The translations under genes and the position numbers were made by a program. 22,715 nt of DNA, taken from the NCBI GenBank assembly GCA_964613585.1, contig CAZTHL010000058.1, forward strand, positions 1 through 22,715, given 5' to 3'. This document shows positions 1-7,481 of this stretch, piece after piece. The notes under the pieces are model-generated. The model saw nothing but the letters and a program-made list of their open reading frames with translations, did no database searches and was not told the DNA's origin. Position 1 is the stretch's first letter, and the number at the start of each line of letters is the position of its first letter. Origin of the DNA: CAZTHL01 sp964613585. Lineage in GTDB: Bacteria > Pseudomonadota > Alphaproteobacteria > DSM-16000 > Inquilinaceae.

Positions 1-523
1 AGGTCTCTGCCCAGCCGAAGCCCATCCCCTCCCAGAGCAGGCGCGTCACCTTGGTCACATTCGAGTTGGCGTCGGGATCGGAGGCGCCGCGGCCGACCAC
101 CATCAGCAGGGTGTCGTGCAAGGGCCCCTCGACCCCGCCCGCGTCCAGCGCCTCGCGCACCCGCTCGCCGGCGGCGCGCAGCATCTTGAGGTCGATGCCG
201 AGCTCGCGCCCGTACACCACCTCGGTGCCCGGGTGCTGCGCCATGTAGGTGTTGAGCACCGAGGGAATGTCGTTCTTCACATGGCCGGCGGCGAACAGCA
301 TGCCCGGGATGGCCAAGATCCGGTCGTGGCCGCGGGCGCGCAAGGCATCGAGCCCGTCGCGGATGACCGGCATGGCGAACTCCAGGAAGCCGTGCTCGAT
401 GTCACGGTCCGGCAGCCGCTCGCGAAAGCGGCGGGCGATCGCCTCGAACTCGGCAACGGCGGCGGCGTCGCGGCTGCCGTGGCCGCAGATCAGGATGCCG
501 CTCGGCTCGGTCGGAAAGCGCAT
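1..523 (-). CDS. cbiX: CbiX-like sirohydrochlorin chelatase (partial, 3' end outside the window)
   Basis: The frame opens with ATG at 523 and runs uninterrupted off the left edge, giving about 174 visible residues. Near the N-terminus it has ILICGHGSRDAAAVAEFEAI, the GHGSR signature of the CbiX/SirB class II chelatases. His15 is the expected metal-handling histidine. A second conserved segment, GMLFAAGHVKNDIP, supplies His81, matching the second active-site histidine of the family. In this family the enzyme inserts Co2+ into sirohydrochlorin on the early-cobalt route to cobalamin, or Fe2+ for siroheme, in the cytoplasm. The cobalamin role is inferred from similarity to CbiX; no other cobalamin gene is in view because the continuation lies to the left. 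A GGAGGA sequence lies just upstream, but a few bases nearer to the ATG of another frame, so the exact start is moderately sure. The C-terminus, and any Fe-S or His-rich extension, cannot be seen. Confidence 0.82.
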   Translation of the reverse strand, partial: MRFPTEPSGILICGHGSRDAAAVAEFEAIARRFRERLPDRDIEHGFLEFAMPVIRDGLDALRARGHDRILAIPGMLFAAGHVKNDIPSVLNTYMAQHPGTEVVYGRELGIDLKMLRAAGERVREALDAGGVEGPLHDTLLMVVGRGASDPDANSNVTKVTRLLWEGMGFGWAET

Positions 524-705
524 GGGGGCGGGACATCCTCCAGGGATCTGTCCGGGAAGGGGCCCCGTCACGGCGTGTGTCCCGGGGCTTTGCGTCCCGC
601 ACCTTGCGCCAGCGCCGACGACGGATCAAGCCGGTAACCGATTACGGCCCAATCGCTCACCCGGCTTCCGGTCTTGCGCCGGCCGGACGGCGGGTCGATA
701 TTCCA
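524..705. other. Divergent intergenic region between cbiX and the SRP RNA
   Basis: About 180 bases with no credible gene. Read on the minus strand it is the leader of cbiX. It contains a GC-rich hairpin with 6-bp arms at 562-567 and 583-588. The distal part holds the probable SRP RNA promoter on the plus strand. I looked for a cobalamin riboswitch upstream of cbiX and did not find its conserved B12-box. Confidence 0.5.
674..702 (+). promoter_or_regulatory. Probable sigma-70-type promoter of the SRP RNA
   Basis: A -35-like TTGCGC at 674-679 and a -10-like GATATT at 697-702 are separated by exactly 17 bases. Transcription would then begin near 708-710, which agrees with the 5' end of the SRP RNA judged from base pairing. 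The -35 box is weak (3 of 6 positions), so the spacing and the match to the RNA end are the main support. Confidence 0.45.
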
Positions 706-810
706 GACGGGAGGCTGGCGGCGGACGGGTCCCTCGCCAACCCGGTCAGGTCCGGAAGGAAGCAGCCGTAACGAGTTTCGGCCCGGGTCGACCGACCAGT
801 CTCCTGCCTT
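706..810 (+). ncRNA. ffs: 4.5S / small bacterial signal recognition particle RNA
   Basis: The central loop GGTCAGGTCCGGAAGGAAGC (744-763), followed by AGCC, is the nearly invariant domain IV signature of bacterial SRP RNA, which binds Ffh. The flanks fold into the expected long hairpin: GGGAGGCTGG near 709-718 pairs, with G-U wobbles, with CCAGTCTCCTGCC near 797-809. CCCGG and CCGGG segments close around the loop. The RNA joins Ffh to target nascent membrane proteins co-translationally. The ends are inferred from pairing and are accurate to about 5 bases. It is transcribed toward the thioesterase gene 50 bases downstream. I see no strong U-tract terminator between them, so some read-through is possible. 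Confidence 0.93.
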
Positions 811-862
811 CCCGCGTCCGATCCTCTTGATCAGCTCCTCTTCATCAGCCCGTGCGAGCACC

Positions 863-1303
863 ATGACCGAGACGGCCGAGCCGGACTGGACGGATCCATC
901 GGCGTACCGGCACTGGTGCGCGCAGCAGATGCGCTTCGCCGACATGGACGTGCTCGGCCACATCAACAACGTGGCCATCTGCGTCTATCTCGAGTCGGCC
1001 CGGGTCGCGTATTTCGAGGCCGCGCGGCTGCGCCAGGAGCGGCCGGGCCTGTCCACGGTGGTCGCGCACCTCGCGGTTACCTTCGTGGACGAGCTCACCT
1101 TTCCGGGCACGGCGCAAATCGGCACCCGGCTGACCCGGCTCGGCCGCGCCTCCTTCGCCTACCGGCAGGGCGTGTTCAAGGACGGCCGCTGCGCCGCCAC
1201 GGCGGACACGGTGAGCGTGCTGTTCGATCTCGACGAGCGCCGCTCGACCCCCCTCACCGAGGGCCAGCGTCGGCGCCTGCAGGAGGTCGGCGGCCGCTTG
1301 TAG
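863..1303 (+). CDS. Hotdog-fold acyl-CoA thioesterase (4HBT / YbgC-like family)
   Basis: A 146-residue protein whose N-terminal third reads MRFADMDVLGHINNVAICVY, the classic RFxDxDxxGHxNN motif of the 4-hydroxybenzoyl-CoA thioesterase family. The Asp in this motif is the usual catalytic or water-activating residue. The length is typical of single-hotdog enzymes, which work as dimers or tetramers in the cytoplasm and hydrolyse acyl-CoA thioesters. The acyl substrate cannot be read from sequence. The frame is open back to 674, but that would run through the SRP RNA, so ATG 863 is chosen. No strong Shine-Dalgarno is seen before it. The TAG stop is followed by an in-frame duplicate of itself 18 bases later (see the repeat at 1301). 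It converges on the Yip1-like gene. Confidence 0.85.
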   Translation: MTETAEPDWTDPSAYRHWCAQQMRFADMDVLGHINNVAICVYLESARVAYFEAARLRQERPGLSTVVAHLAVTFVDELTFPGTAQIGTRLTRLGRASFAYRQGVFKDGRCAATADTVSVLFDLDERRSTPLTEGQRRRLQEVGGRL

Positions 1304-1336
1304 CCCACACGCCGCTGGTAGCCCACACGGCGCAGA
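1301..1336 (+). repeat. 18-bp tandem duplication spanning the thioesterase stop codon
   Basis: TAGCCCACACGCCGCTGG at 1301-1318 is followed at once by an imperfect second copy at 1319-1336. The first three bases are the thioesterase stop. Because the unit is 18 bases, the second TAG is also in frame and acts as a backup stop. Confidence 0.6.
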
Positions 1337-1385
1337 AGCACGGCACCGCCGTCCAGCTCAAGCCCCCGATCCAGCCAACCCGGGA

Positions 1386-1973
1386 TTACCCGGCGTTGGC
1401 CGGCAGCAGGAAGGGCCCCAGGGCCAGGCCGGCGACGATGAGCACCAGGAACAGCGACAGCAGGGTCAGCACGAAATGGGCGGCCCGGTGCTTGTCGGGC
1501 AGGTCGAGGGCGATCGGTCCACCCTGGTAGAGGATCACCAGCGAGTAGATGAGCCCGGCCAGCCCGGCGATCGGCCCGATCGCGGGCAGCGGCCAGATCG
1601 CCTCGGCCACGTAGAGCGGCGTGAAGGCAAGCGCCGCCAGCAGCCAAGCCGCGTCGAACTCGCGACGTCCGCCGAACATGCCGGAATAGAGAGCGACCAG
1701 CCCGGCGATGACGGCGAGCGCGACGACGTTGACGGCGAGCCGGGCCAACAGCTGGAACAGCGCCAACGGCAAGGCCGAGCCTTCCATTCCGGGCGGCGGC
1801 ACCAGGATCAGCAGGAGCGCGGAGACCAAGCTGGTGGCGACGATCAGCGGCACGACGTGCTCGCGTGCCACCACGCTCCACGGCGGCAGCGGGTCGCAAT
1901 GGTCGGCCAGCGTGGTCTTGGGGTCGGCGATCATGCCGCGGACGCGGCGGCCGAAGGCGGCGACGTCGATCAT
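1386..1973 (-). CDS. Yip1-family integral membrane protein
   Basis: A 195-residue protein with a short polar N-terminus and about five hydrophobic helices: near residues 42-60, 70-95, 105-122, 128-150 and 166-190. The layout, with the N-terminal WSVVAREHVVPL segment and the small-residue-rich helices, matches bacterial Yip1 domain proteins. In bacteria these are inner-membrane proteins of unknown biochemical role; the eukaryotic namesakes act in vesicle trafficking. ATG 1973 gives a complete first helix, but its ribosome site is weak. It lies 114 bases downstream of the RND permease stop on the same strand, so it could be read through from that operon or have its own promoter. I cannot assign a function. 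Confidence 0.75.
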   Translation of the reverse strand: MIDVAAFGRRVRGMIADPKTTLADHCDPLPPWSVVAREHVVPLIVATSLVSALLLILVPPPGMEGSALPLALFQLLARLAVNVVALAVIAGLVALYSGMFGGRREFDAAWLLAALAFTPLYVAEAIWPLPAIGPIAGLAGLIYSLVILYQGGPIALDLPDKHRAAHFVLTLLSLFLVLIVAGLALGPFLLPANAG

Positions 1974-2087
1974 GGATACTGAGAAAGCCTTTCGGGAGCC
2001 GGAGTCCAGAGGTGGCCCGAGCTTGGAGCGCCCACGCCGTTGTAGAAAGATAATGAGTCGTGAAGATGATCCCCAGCCGGGGCCGCG

Positions 2088-5000
2088 TCAGGCCTCGCCC
2101 GCGGCGGCGGCACCCGAGCTTGGCGCGCCGGACGACCGCGCAGCCTCGCGCGCCACGGTGGTCAGCCCGAGATCGTCGAGGATGGCGTAGAGCGCCGGCA
2201 ACGCCACCAGCACCAGAACGGTCGAGGCGACAAGCCCGAAGCCGAGGGAGACGACCAGCGGCACCAGCACCTGGGCCTGCAGGCTCTGCTCCAGCATCAG
2301 CGGCGCGATGCCGGCGACGGTGGTGAGCGAGGTCAGCAGCACCGCCCGAAAGCGGGCGCGCGCGGCGGCACGGGCGGCCCTGACGGCGTCGAAGGGAAAG
2401 CGGCCGTCCGGAGCCGCGTAGCGCTTGACGAAGCCGACCAGCAGGATGGAATCGTTGACCACGATCCCGGCCAGCGAGGCAAAGCCCATCACGCTCGGCA
2501 TCGACAGGTCGAGGCCGAGCAGCCGATGGCCCCAGACCACGCCGATCAGCGCCAGCGGGATCGCCATCATGACGATCAGCGGCTCCGCATAATTGCGGAA
2601 CTGGAAGCTGAGCAGCAGGAAGATGCCGAGCAGCCCCAGCAGAAAGCTGCGCCGCAGGGAGTCGCCGGTCTCCGACTGCTCCTCGGCCTCACCCTCGAAG
2701 CCGATCTCGACGTCCGGGTAGCGTTCCCGCAGCTCGGGCAGGAAGTCGCGCTGCGTTACGGCGAGCACCTGGCCGCCCTTGACCACTTCCGGATCGACCT
2801 CGCCGCGCACGGTGACGGTGCGCTGGCCGTCGATTCGGGCGATGCGGGCGACGCCCCGGGCGCGCTCGACCTCTGCCACGGCGGACAGCGGCACCTGCCG
2901 CCCATCCGGCAGTGTGATCACGAACGTGTCGATGTCCGCCAAGCTGTCCTGGTCGCCTTCCATGAGCTGGGCGTCGATCTCGAAGCTCTCCGGCCCGACC
3001 TGGATCTCGGCCGCGGTGCGGCCCTGGAACGCCGCGCGCAGCTGGCCCGCGATGAGGCTGGCGTCGACTCCGAGCGTGGCCGCGCCGTCGCGAAGCGTCA
3101 GCCGCAGCTCCGGCTTGCCCGGCCGCAGATCGTCCTGCAGATCGGTCACGCCGGGGAAGCGGCCGAGCCAGGCGATCAGGTCCTGCGCCGCCCCCTTGAG
3201 CTGATCGAGATCCTCGCCCGTGAGCCGGATGTCGATCGGCAGGCCGGCCGGGCCGATGACCGGCTCCTTGAAGGTCAGCGAGACGAGGCCGGGGATGGTG
3301 CCGACCTCCTCGCGCCAGCGCTGCAGGACGGTGTCGAGCCGGCCCGTGCGCTCCTCGGCCGTCAGCAGGTCGGCGGTCACCGTGGCCAGGTGCGGGCCCG
3401 CCTCGAAGGCGTCCGGGTTGGTGTTGTATTGCGCCAGCACGTTCCGCACGAGGCGGCGGCCGCCCGGCTGCAGGGGCGAGAAGTGATCATCGACCCGCTC
3501 GAGCGCCGCCGCTACCCGCTCTACCGCCTGCTCGGTGCGCTCGAGGGGCGTACCTTGCGGAAACAGGATGCGCGCCTCGACGACGTTGCCGTCGAGCTCC
3601 GGGAACGGCTGAAAGCGCAGGGCGCCGCCGGCGATCTGGGCGACCGACACCAGGAACAGCAGGATCAGCACCCCGAAGGTCAGGTAGCGCCATCCGACGG
3701 CGGCGTCGACCAAGCGTCCCAGCCCGTGCTCGCGCAGCCGGGAGAACCCGGCCTCGAAACGTCGGCGGAAGCCGCGCGGCTCGTCTTGCGACGCGGCGTG
3801 CGCGAGGTGGTGCGGCAGGATCAGGAACGCCTCGATCAGGCTGATCGCCAGGGTCAGGATCAGCACCACCGGCATCACGCGCAGCACCGTCCCGATGTCG
3901 CCCTCGAGGAAGGCGAGCGGCGCGAACACGCAGACCGAGGTGGCGAAGGAGGACAGAACGCCGCCGGCCACCTCCCGCGTGCCGTCGACCGCGGCCTGGA
4001 TCGGCGACGCGCCCTCGCTGCGGTGGCGCGCGATGTTCTCGGCGATGACGATGGAATCGTCCATCAACAGGCCGATGGCGATGAGTAGGCCGACCATGCT
4101 CAGCATGTTGATCGACAGGCCGAGCAGGGTCATGACGAACAACGTGCCGAGGAACGATACCGGCAGCGACAGCACGACCCAGAACGACAGCCTGAGCGAG
4201 AAGAACAGCCACAGCACCAGGAACACCAGCACCAGGCCCTGGGCGCCGTTGCGCATCAGGAGATCGAGCCGGTCCTGGACGATCGAGGCGACGTCGCGGG
4301 TGAGGTGGTAGTCGACCCCCGGCGGCGCCCGCTGCCGCTCCTCCTCCAGGAAGGCGCGCACCGCCGCCATGACCTCGAGCGTGTCCTGGGTCTTGGTCTT
4401 GCTCACCTCGAGCAGCGCCGCCCGGGTGCCGTTGAACAAGACGCGCTCCTCGTCCTGCTCGAACCGATCGGTGATCCGGGCAATCTGGCCCAGGCGCAGT
4501 TCGGCCCCGGTCTCGCCGCCGAGGATCACAAGGTCGGCATAGCCGAGCGGCGAGCGGCGCTCCTCGGCGAAGCGGATCAGGATGTCCCGATCCTCGGTCT
4601 CGATGGTCCCTGCGGGCAGGTCGACATTCTGCCCGGCGATCAGCTCCGCCACCTCGGCGACGCTGAGCCCGTAGCGGCGCAGCGCCACGGCATCGAGGGC
4701 GATGCGGATCTGCCGCTCGGAGAAGCCGCCAACGCCGACCTGACTGACCTCGGGCAGGCGGATCAGCCGGTCCTTGACGTCCTCGGCGTAGACCTTGAGA
4801 TGCGGCTCGCTCATCGGGCCGGTGACGGCGATCGACACCACCGGCTCGGTCAGGTTCAGCTGCCGGACAACCGGCGTCTCGATCTCCTCCGGAAAGCTGT
4901 CGATAGCCTCGACCTCGGTCTTCACCTCGGAGAGGAACCGCGCCATGTCGCCGCCGGCGACCATCTCGATGGTCGCCGTGGCCAGGGCCTCGCGCGCCTC

Positions 5001-5240
5001 GCAGCGCACCTCGTCGATGTCGGTCAGGCCGTCGACCGCGTCCTCGATGCGCCGGCACAACGCCTCCTCCACCGCCTCCGCCGAGGCGCCGGGATACACC
5101 ACGCTGACCTGGACGATGTCCGCGGAGAAGTCGGGGAAGGTCTCGCGCTGCAGCTGCGGCAGGCCGACCAGTCCGACCGCGATCAGCAGGATCATCAGCA
5201 GGTTGGCGGCCGTCGGGTGACCGGCGAAATAGCGGATCAT
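2088..5240 (-). CDS. RND-family efflux transporter permease (AcrB/MdtB-like)
   Basis: A 1050-residue protein, the normal length for a resistance-nodulation-division inner-membrane pump. It begins with a cytoplasmic stub and TM1 (about residues 10-28), then a large periplasmic porter domain. TM2-TM6 follow and include VGLLIAIGLLMDDSIVIAEN, with the proton-relay Asp pair at residues 394-395. A second periplasmic domain and the TM8-TM12 block complete it. In TM10 the equivalent of the AcrB relay lysine is in SLAGIVVNDSILLVGF (about 921-936), where Asn-Asp replaces Lys-Asn. It is the drug/proton antiporter component of a tripartite exporter. Its start codon overlaps the adaptor stop (ATGA at 5237-5240), so the two are translationally coupled. 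No outer-membrane TolC partner is encoded in the window. Substrates cannot be inferred. Confidence 0.95.
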   Translation of the reverse strand: MIRYFAGHPTAANLLMILLIAVGLVGLPQLQRETFPDFSADIVQVSVVYPGASAEAVEEALCRRIEDAVDGLTDIDEVRCEAREALATATIEMVAGGDMARFLSEVKTEVEAIDSFPEEIETPVVRQLNLTEPVVSIAVTGPMSEPHLKVYAEDVKDRLIRLPEVSQVGVGGFSERQIRIALDAVALRRYGLSVAEVAELIAGQNVDLPAGTIETEDRDILIRFAEERRSPLGYADLVILGGETGAELRLGQIARITDRFEQDEERVLFNGTRAALLEVSKTKTQDTLEVMAAVRAFLEEERQRAPPGVDYHLTRDVASIVQDRLDLLMRNGAQGLVLVFLVLWLFFSLRLSFWVVLSLPVSFLGTLFVMTLLGLSINMLSMVGLLIAIGLLMDDSIVIAENIARHRSEGASPIQAAVDGTREVAGGVLSSFATSVCVFAPLAFLEGDIGTVLRVMPVVLILTLAISLIEAFLILPHHLAHAASQDEPRGFRRRFEAGFSRLREHGLGRLVDAAVGWRYLTFGVLILLFLVSVAQIAGGALRFQPFPELDGNVVEARILFPQGTPLERTEQAVERVAAALERVDDHFSPLQPGGRRLVRNVLAQYNTNPDAFEAGPHLATVTADLLTAEERTGRLDTVLQRWREEVGTIPGLVSLTFKEPVIGPAGLPIDIRLTGEDLDQLKGAAQDLIAWLGRFPGVTDLQDDLRPGKPELRLTLRDGAATLGVDASLIAGQLRAAFQGRTAAEIQVGPESFEIDAQLMEGDQDSLADIDTFVITLPDGRQVPLSAVAEVERARGVARIARIDGQRTVTVRGEVDPEVVKGGQVLAVTQRDFLPELRERYPDVEIGFEGEAEEQSETGDSLRRSFLLGLLGIFLLLSFQFRNYAEPLIVMMAIPLALIGVVWGHRLLGLDLSMPSVMGFASLAGIVVNDSILLVGFVKRYAAPDGRFPFDAVRAARAAARARFRAVLLTSLTTVAGIAPLMLEQSLQAQVLVPLVVSLGFGLVASTVLVLVALPALYAILDDLGLTTVAREAARSSGAPSSGAAAAGEA

Positions 5241-6577
5241 TCCGTCTCCGGACGAGTCGCCGCCTGCAGCGAGATCCCTTCCGCCTGCCGGCGCAGGCGC
5301 TGGGCCAGGGCCACGTCCTGGTCGGGCGCCAGGCGCATGCCCTCGATCGCCGGAATCAGGTCGGTGACGACGAGCCGGTCGCCCGCGGCAAGGCCGTCCA
5401 GAATGAGCGCCAGGTCGTCCTGCTCGAAGCCGACGATCACCGCCCGACGGCGCAGCCGGTCGTCATCATCGACGACCTGCACCACGGTCTCACCGTCCGC
5501 CGTGCGCGAGAGCGCCGTGCGGGGGACGACGATCGCCCCGGGCCGCGGCGCGCCACGCAGCTCGACCTCGACATAGAGGCCCTTGGCGAGCGGCGGTCGC
5601 CGGCCCGGGATCGCCTTTCGGTACGGATCCTCGACCGAGACGATGACGCCGACCGTGCGGGTCTGCGGATCGATGATGTCGCTGATCCGCTCGAAGCGGG
5701 CGGGCCAGGCGGCGGACAGCGCGCCGACATCGAGGCGCACCTCGGCGTCGAGGCCCAGCCTCTGGGGCAGCCGGGTCATCTCCTCGGGCGTCAGGGTGGA
5801 CAGGTCGAGCGAACGCTCGACCAGCGGGGCCAGGGCGTCGAGCCCGACCTGCGCATCGATCTCGGCCCTCTCGATGCCGTCGGCCTTGGCCAACTCCTGC
5901 CCGGCGGCGACGAACTGGTCGCGCTCGACCTCAACGCTGGCGATGCGCGCGTCGATCGGCAGGAGCACCCGGGTCCGCTCCAGATCGAGCCGGGCGCGCG
6001 CGAGGTCGGCCTGCTGGCGCGCCCGCTCGGCCTCGAGCACGGCGCGCTCGGCCGGCAGGAGCGCGACCTGGTTCTCCAGATCCTGCACCCTGAGCCGCGT
6101 GGTCAGCACGTCGCGGCGCGCCTCGTCCACGGCGGACTGGCTGATGTTTCCGTTGGCAAGCAGCCGGCGCGCGCGGGCGAGGTCGGCCTCGGCCAGATCC
6201 AACGCCTGCCGCTCGATGGCGAGCGAGGCCTCGGCGTTGGCCCGGCGCACATTGAGCTCGGCCAGCTGGGCGTCCGCGGCCTGCACCGCGGCCTCGAGCT
6301 CGGCCACCTCGAGCCTGTAGTCGCTGGGATCGATACGGAACAGGACCGTTCCGGCGGGCAGCAGACGGCCGCGCTCGAGCCGTGGATGCCGCTCGACGAT
6401 GACGCCGCCGACCTCCGCGACCGCGGTCCAGACCGTGGCGGGAGACGCCGTGCCGTAGCCGAGCGCCCGCGGCACCAGGGTGACCGGCTCGAGGGTGATC
6501 ACGTCGACCGGACGGGCCGCCTCCTGCCGCTCGGCAGGCGCCGGCTCCTGGCGGTGGCCGACCTGCCAGGCCAGCAC
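5237..6577 (-). CDS. RND efflux periplasmic adaptor (membrane-fusion protein, HlyD/AcrA type)
   Basis: The protein shows the membrane-fusion order: a lipoyl-like strand set (VWTAVAEVGGVIVERHPRLE), a long alpha-helical hairpin rich in Ala, Glu, Arg and Leu (about residues 70-190), the second lipoyl half (RTRVLLPIDARIASVEVERD), and beta-barrel and membrane-proximal domains to the end. It bridges the permease and an outer-membrane channel. The coordinates use GTG at 6577, the first canonical start. The frame stays open upstream and encodes RRRGRWRRLLLLPPILLGAA, an obvious N-terminal membrane anchor. A strong AGGAGG at 6679-6684 sits before this stretch, but only ACG (6676-6674) or GTA (6673-6671) follow it. 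The true start is therefore probably near 6676 (see findings). The gene lies 55 bases or so after the methyltransferase and overlaps the permease. Confidence 0.92.
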   Translation of the reverse strand: MLAWQVGHRQEPAPAERQEAARPVDVITLEPVTLVPRALGYGTASPATVWTAVAEVGGVIVERHPRLERGRLLPAGTVLFRIDPSDYRLEVAELEAAVQAADAQLAELNVRRANAEASLAIERQALDLAEADLARARRLLANGNISQSAVDEARRDVLTTRLRVQDLENQVALLPAERAVLEAERARQQADLARARLDLERTRVLLPIDARIASVEVERDQFVAAGQELAKADGIERAEIDAQVGLDALAPLVERSLDLSTLTPEEMTRLPQRLGLDAEVRLDVGALSAAWPARFERISDIIDPQTRTVGVIVSVEDPYRKAIPGRRPPLAKGLYVEVELRGAPRPGAIVVPRTALSRTADGETVVQVVDDDDRLRRRAVIVGFEQDDLALILDGLAAGDRLVVTDLIPAIEGMRLAPDQDVALAQRLRRQAEGISLQAATRPETE

Positions 6578-6678
6578 CGCCGCACCGAGCAGGATCGGCG
6601 GCAGGAGCAGCAGCCGCCGCCAGCGACCGCGCCGGCGGGCCGTGCCGGCCTCACTATCGGAAGGTGTCGCTACCGTGG

Positions 6679-6684
6679 CCTCCT
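6679..6684 (-). promoter_or_regulatory. Shine-Dalgarno AGGAGG without a canonical start codon
   Basis: A perfect AGGAGG on the minus strand. It is followed by CC, then ACG and GTA in the adaptor frame, 33 and 32 codons before the first GTG. It is the best ribosome site for the adaptor and suggests that translation begins here. Confidence 0.5.
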
Positions 6685-6730
6685 CAAGGGCCCGCCAACG
6701 CTCTCGGCGGTGCCTCCCGTGTGCCGGAAC

Positions 6731-7405
6731 CTATCGGATACGGAGCATCTCGTCGCCGCCCCGCTGCACCATATAGGCGACCCGCTCGATCTGGACGACG
6801 GCCCCATCGGCCTCGAGCACGCCGATGACGGGCTCACGATGCCGCGACGGCGCGCCGCTCATCTCCAGCAGCGGAAAGACGCGCACCTCACGGGCGACGC
6901 GCAGCAGCTCGGCGAGCGCCGCTCGGTGGAAGTCGAGATCGAGTGTCTCGCCATACAGGAACAGGAGATGGGAGCAGAGGGCGAGAGCAAAGCGTCTCTC
7001 GGCGAAGGGCAGGCGCGGCAGCGCGGCGGCCACATAGCGGCCCTGGCGGCGGTCGCTCGCATGGTCGGCCAGGAAGCGGGCGGCAGCAGCGCGTCGCTCG
7101 GCGACGAGCGCATCCGGATCGGCGAAATGGCCCCAGACAAAGCGGTCCCGGCTCTCGTCCAGCAACCTCCGCACCGACGCCTCGGCCGCGTCCAGGTCCG
7201 CGCGGATCCACCCGGGATCCTGACCATAGAGCGGGTCGGCGGCAACGGCGCGACCGCCCGCGGCCACCCACTCCGCGGCGAAGGAGGCCGGTCCGGCCCC
7301 GACGTCGAGCACCGGGCCCAAGGCGGCCGGAGGAGAGTCGAGCGCGAACATAGCCCGGTATTCGGCCAGCGTGCGGCCCCAGGCGACGGGACGGGCAATC
7401 GTCAT
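6731..7405 (-). CDS. Class I SAM-dependent methyltransferase
   Basis: A 224-residue protein. Motif I of Rossmann methyltransferases is VLDVGAGPASFAAEW near residue 37, with an acidic residue at the end of the next strand (AVAADPLYG). The later segments RYVAAALPRLPFAERRF, LALCSHLLFLYGETLDLDFH and YMVQRGGDEMLRIR belong to a recurrent family of uncharacterised bacterial methyltransferases. It transfers a methyl group from SAM to an unknown acceptor. The frame is open much further upstream, but ATG 7405 is preceded by GGAG at a good distance and begins where the family begins. It is the first gene of the presumed methyltransferase-adaptor-permease operon, so it might modify an exported compound; that is inference. 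Its start codon shares the CATG at 7403-7406 with a possible start of the divergent exchanger gene. Confidence 0.85.
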   Translation of the reverse strand: MTIARPVAWGRTLAEYRAMFALDSPPAALGPVLDVGAGPASFAAEWVAAGGRAVAADPLYGQDPGWIRADLDAAEASVRRLLDESRDRFVWGHFADPDALVAERRAAAARFLADHASDRRQGRYVAAALPRLPFAERRFALALCSHLLFLYGETLDLDFHRAALAELLRVAREVRVFPLLEMSGAPSRHREPVIGVLEADGAVVQIERVAYMVQRGGDEMLRIR

Positions 7406-7481
7406 GGCGCGCTCCAATCTAGGGGAGACGGCTCCTCCCGGTGGCGGCACACTGCCGATCTCCTTCCTGGCGTTCCAGATC

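Noticed and set aside
578..600. GGGACGCAAAGCC on the minus strand in the cbiX leader, resembling part of the c-di-GMP-I (GEMM) riboswitch.
   Set aside because: The required upstream partner (a GGCAAACC-like segment and the tetraloop hairpin) is not present, so only one half-motif matches. Probably chance in GC-rich DNA.
524..705. A cobalamin riboswitch in front of cbiX.
   Set aside because: A short GGAAGCCGGGTGA stretch recalls part of the consensus, but the B12 box and the CCCGCxACTG block are absent.
674..862. An N-terminal extension of the thioesterase to 674.
   Set aside because: It would translate through the SRP RNA, and the family begins near ATG 863.
2526..4088. A long plus-strand open frame opposite the RND permease, and similar long frames opposite ftsK, dapC and the amidase (16384-19158) and across 6386-8548.
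   Set aside because: These are antisense shadows produced by high GC third positions. They lack recognisable domains and lie over clear genes on the other strand or frame.
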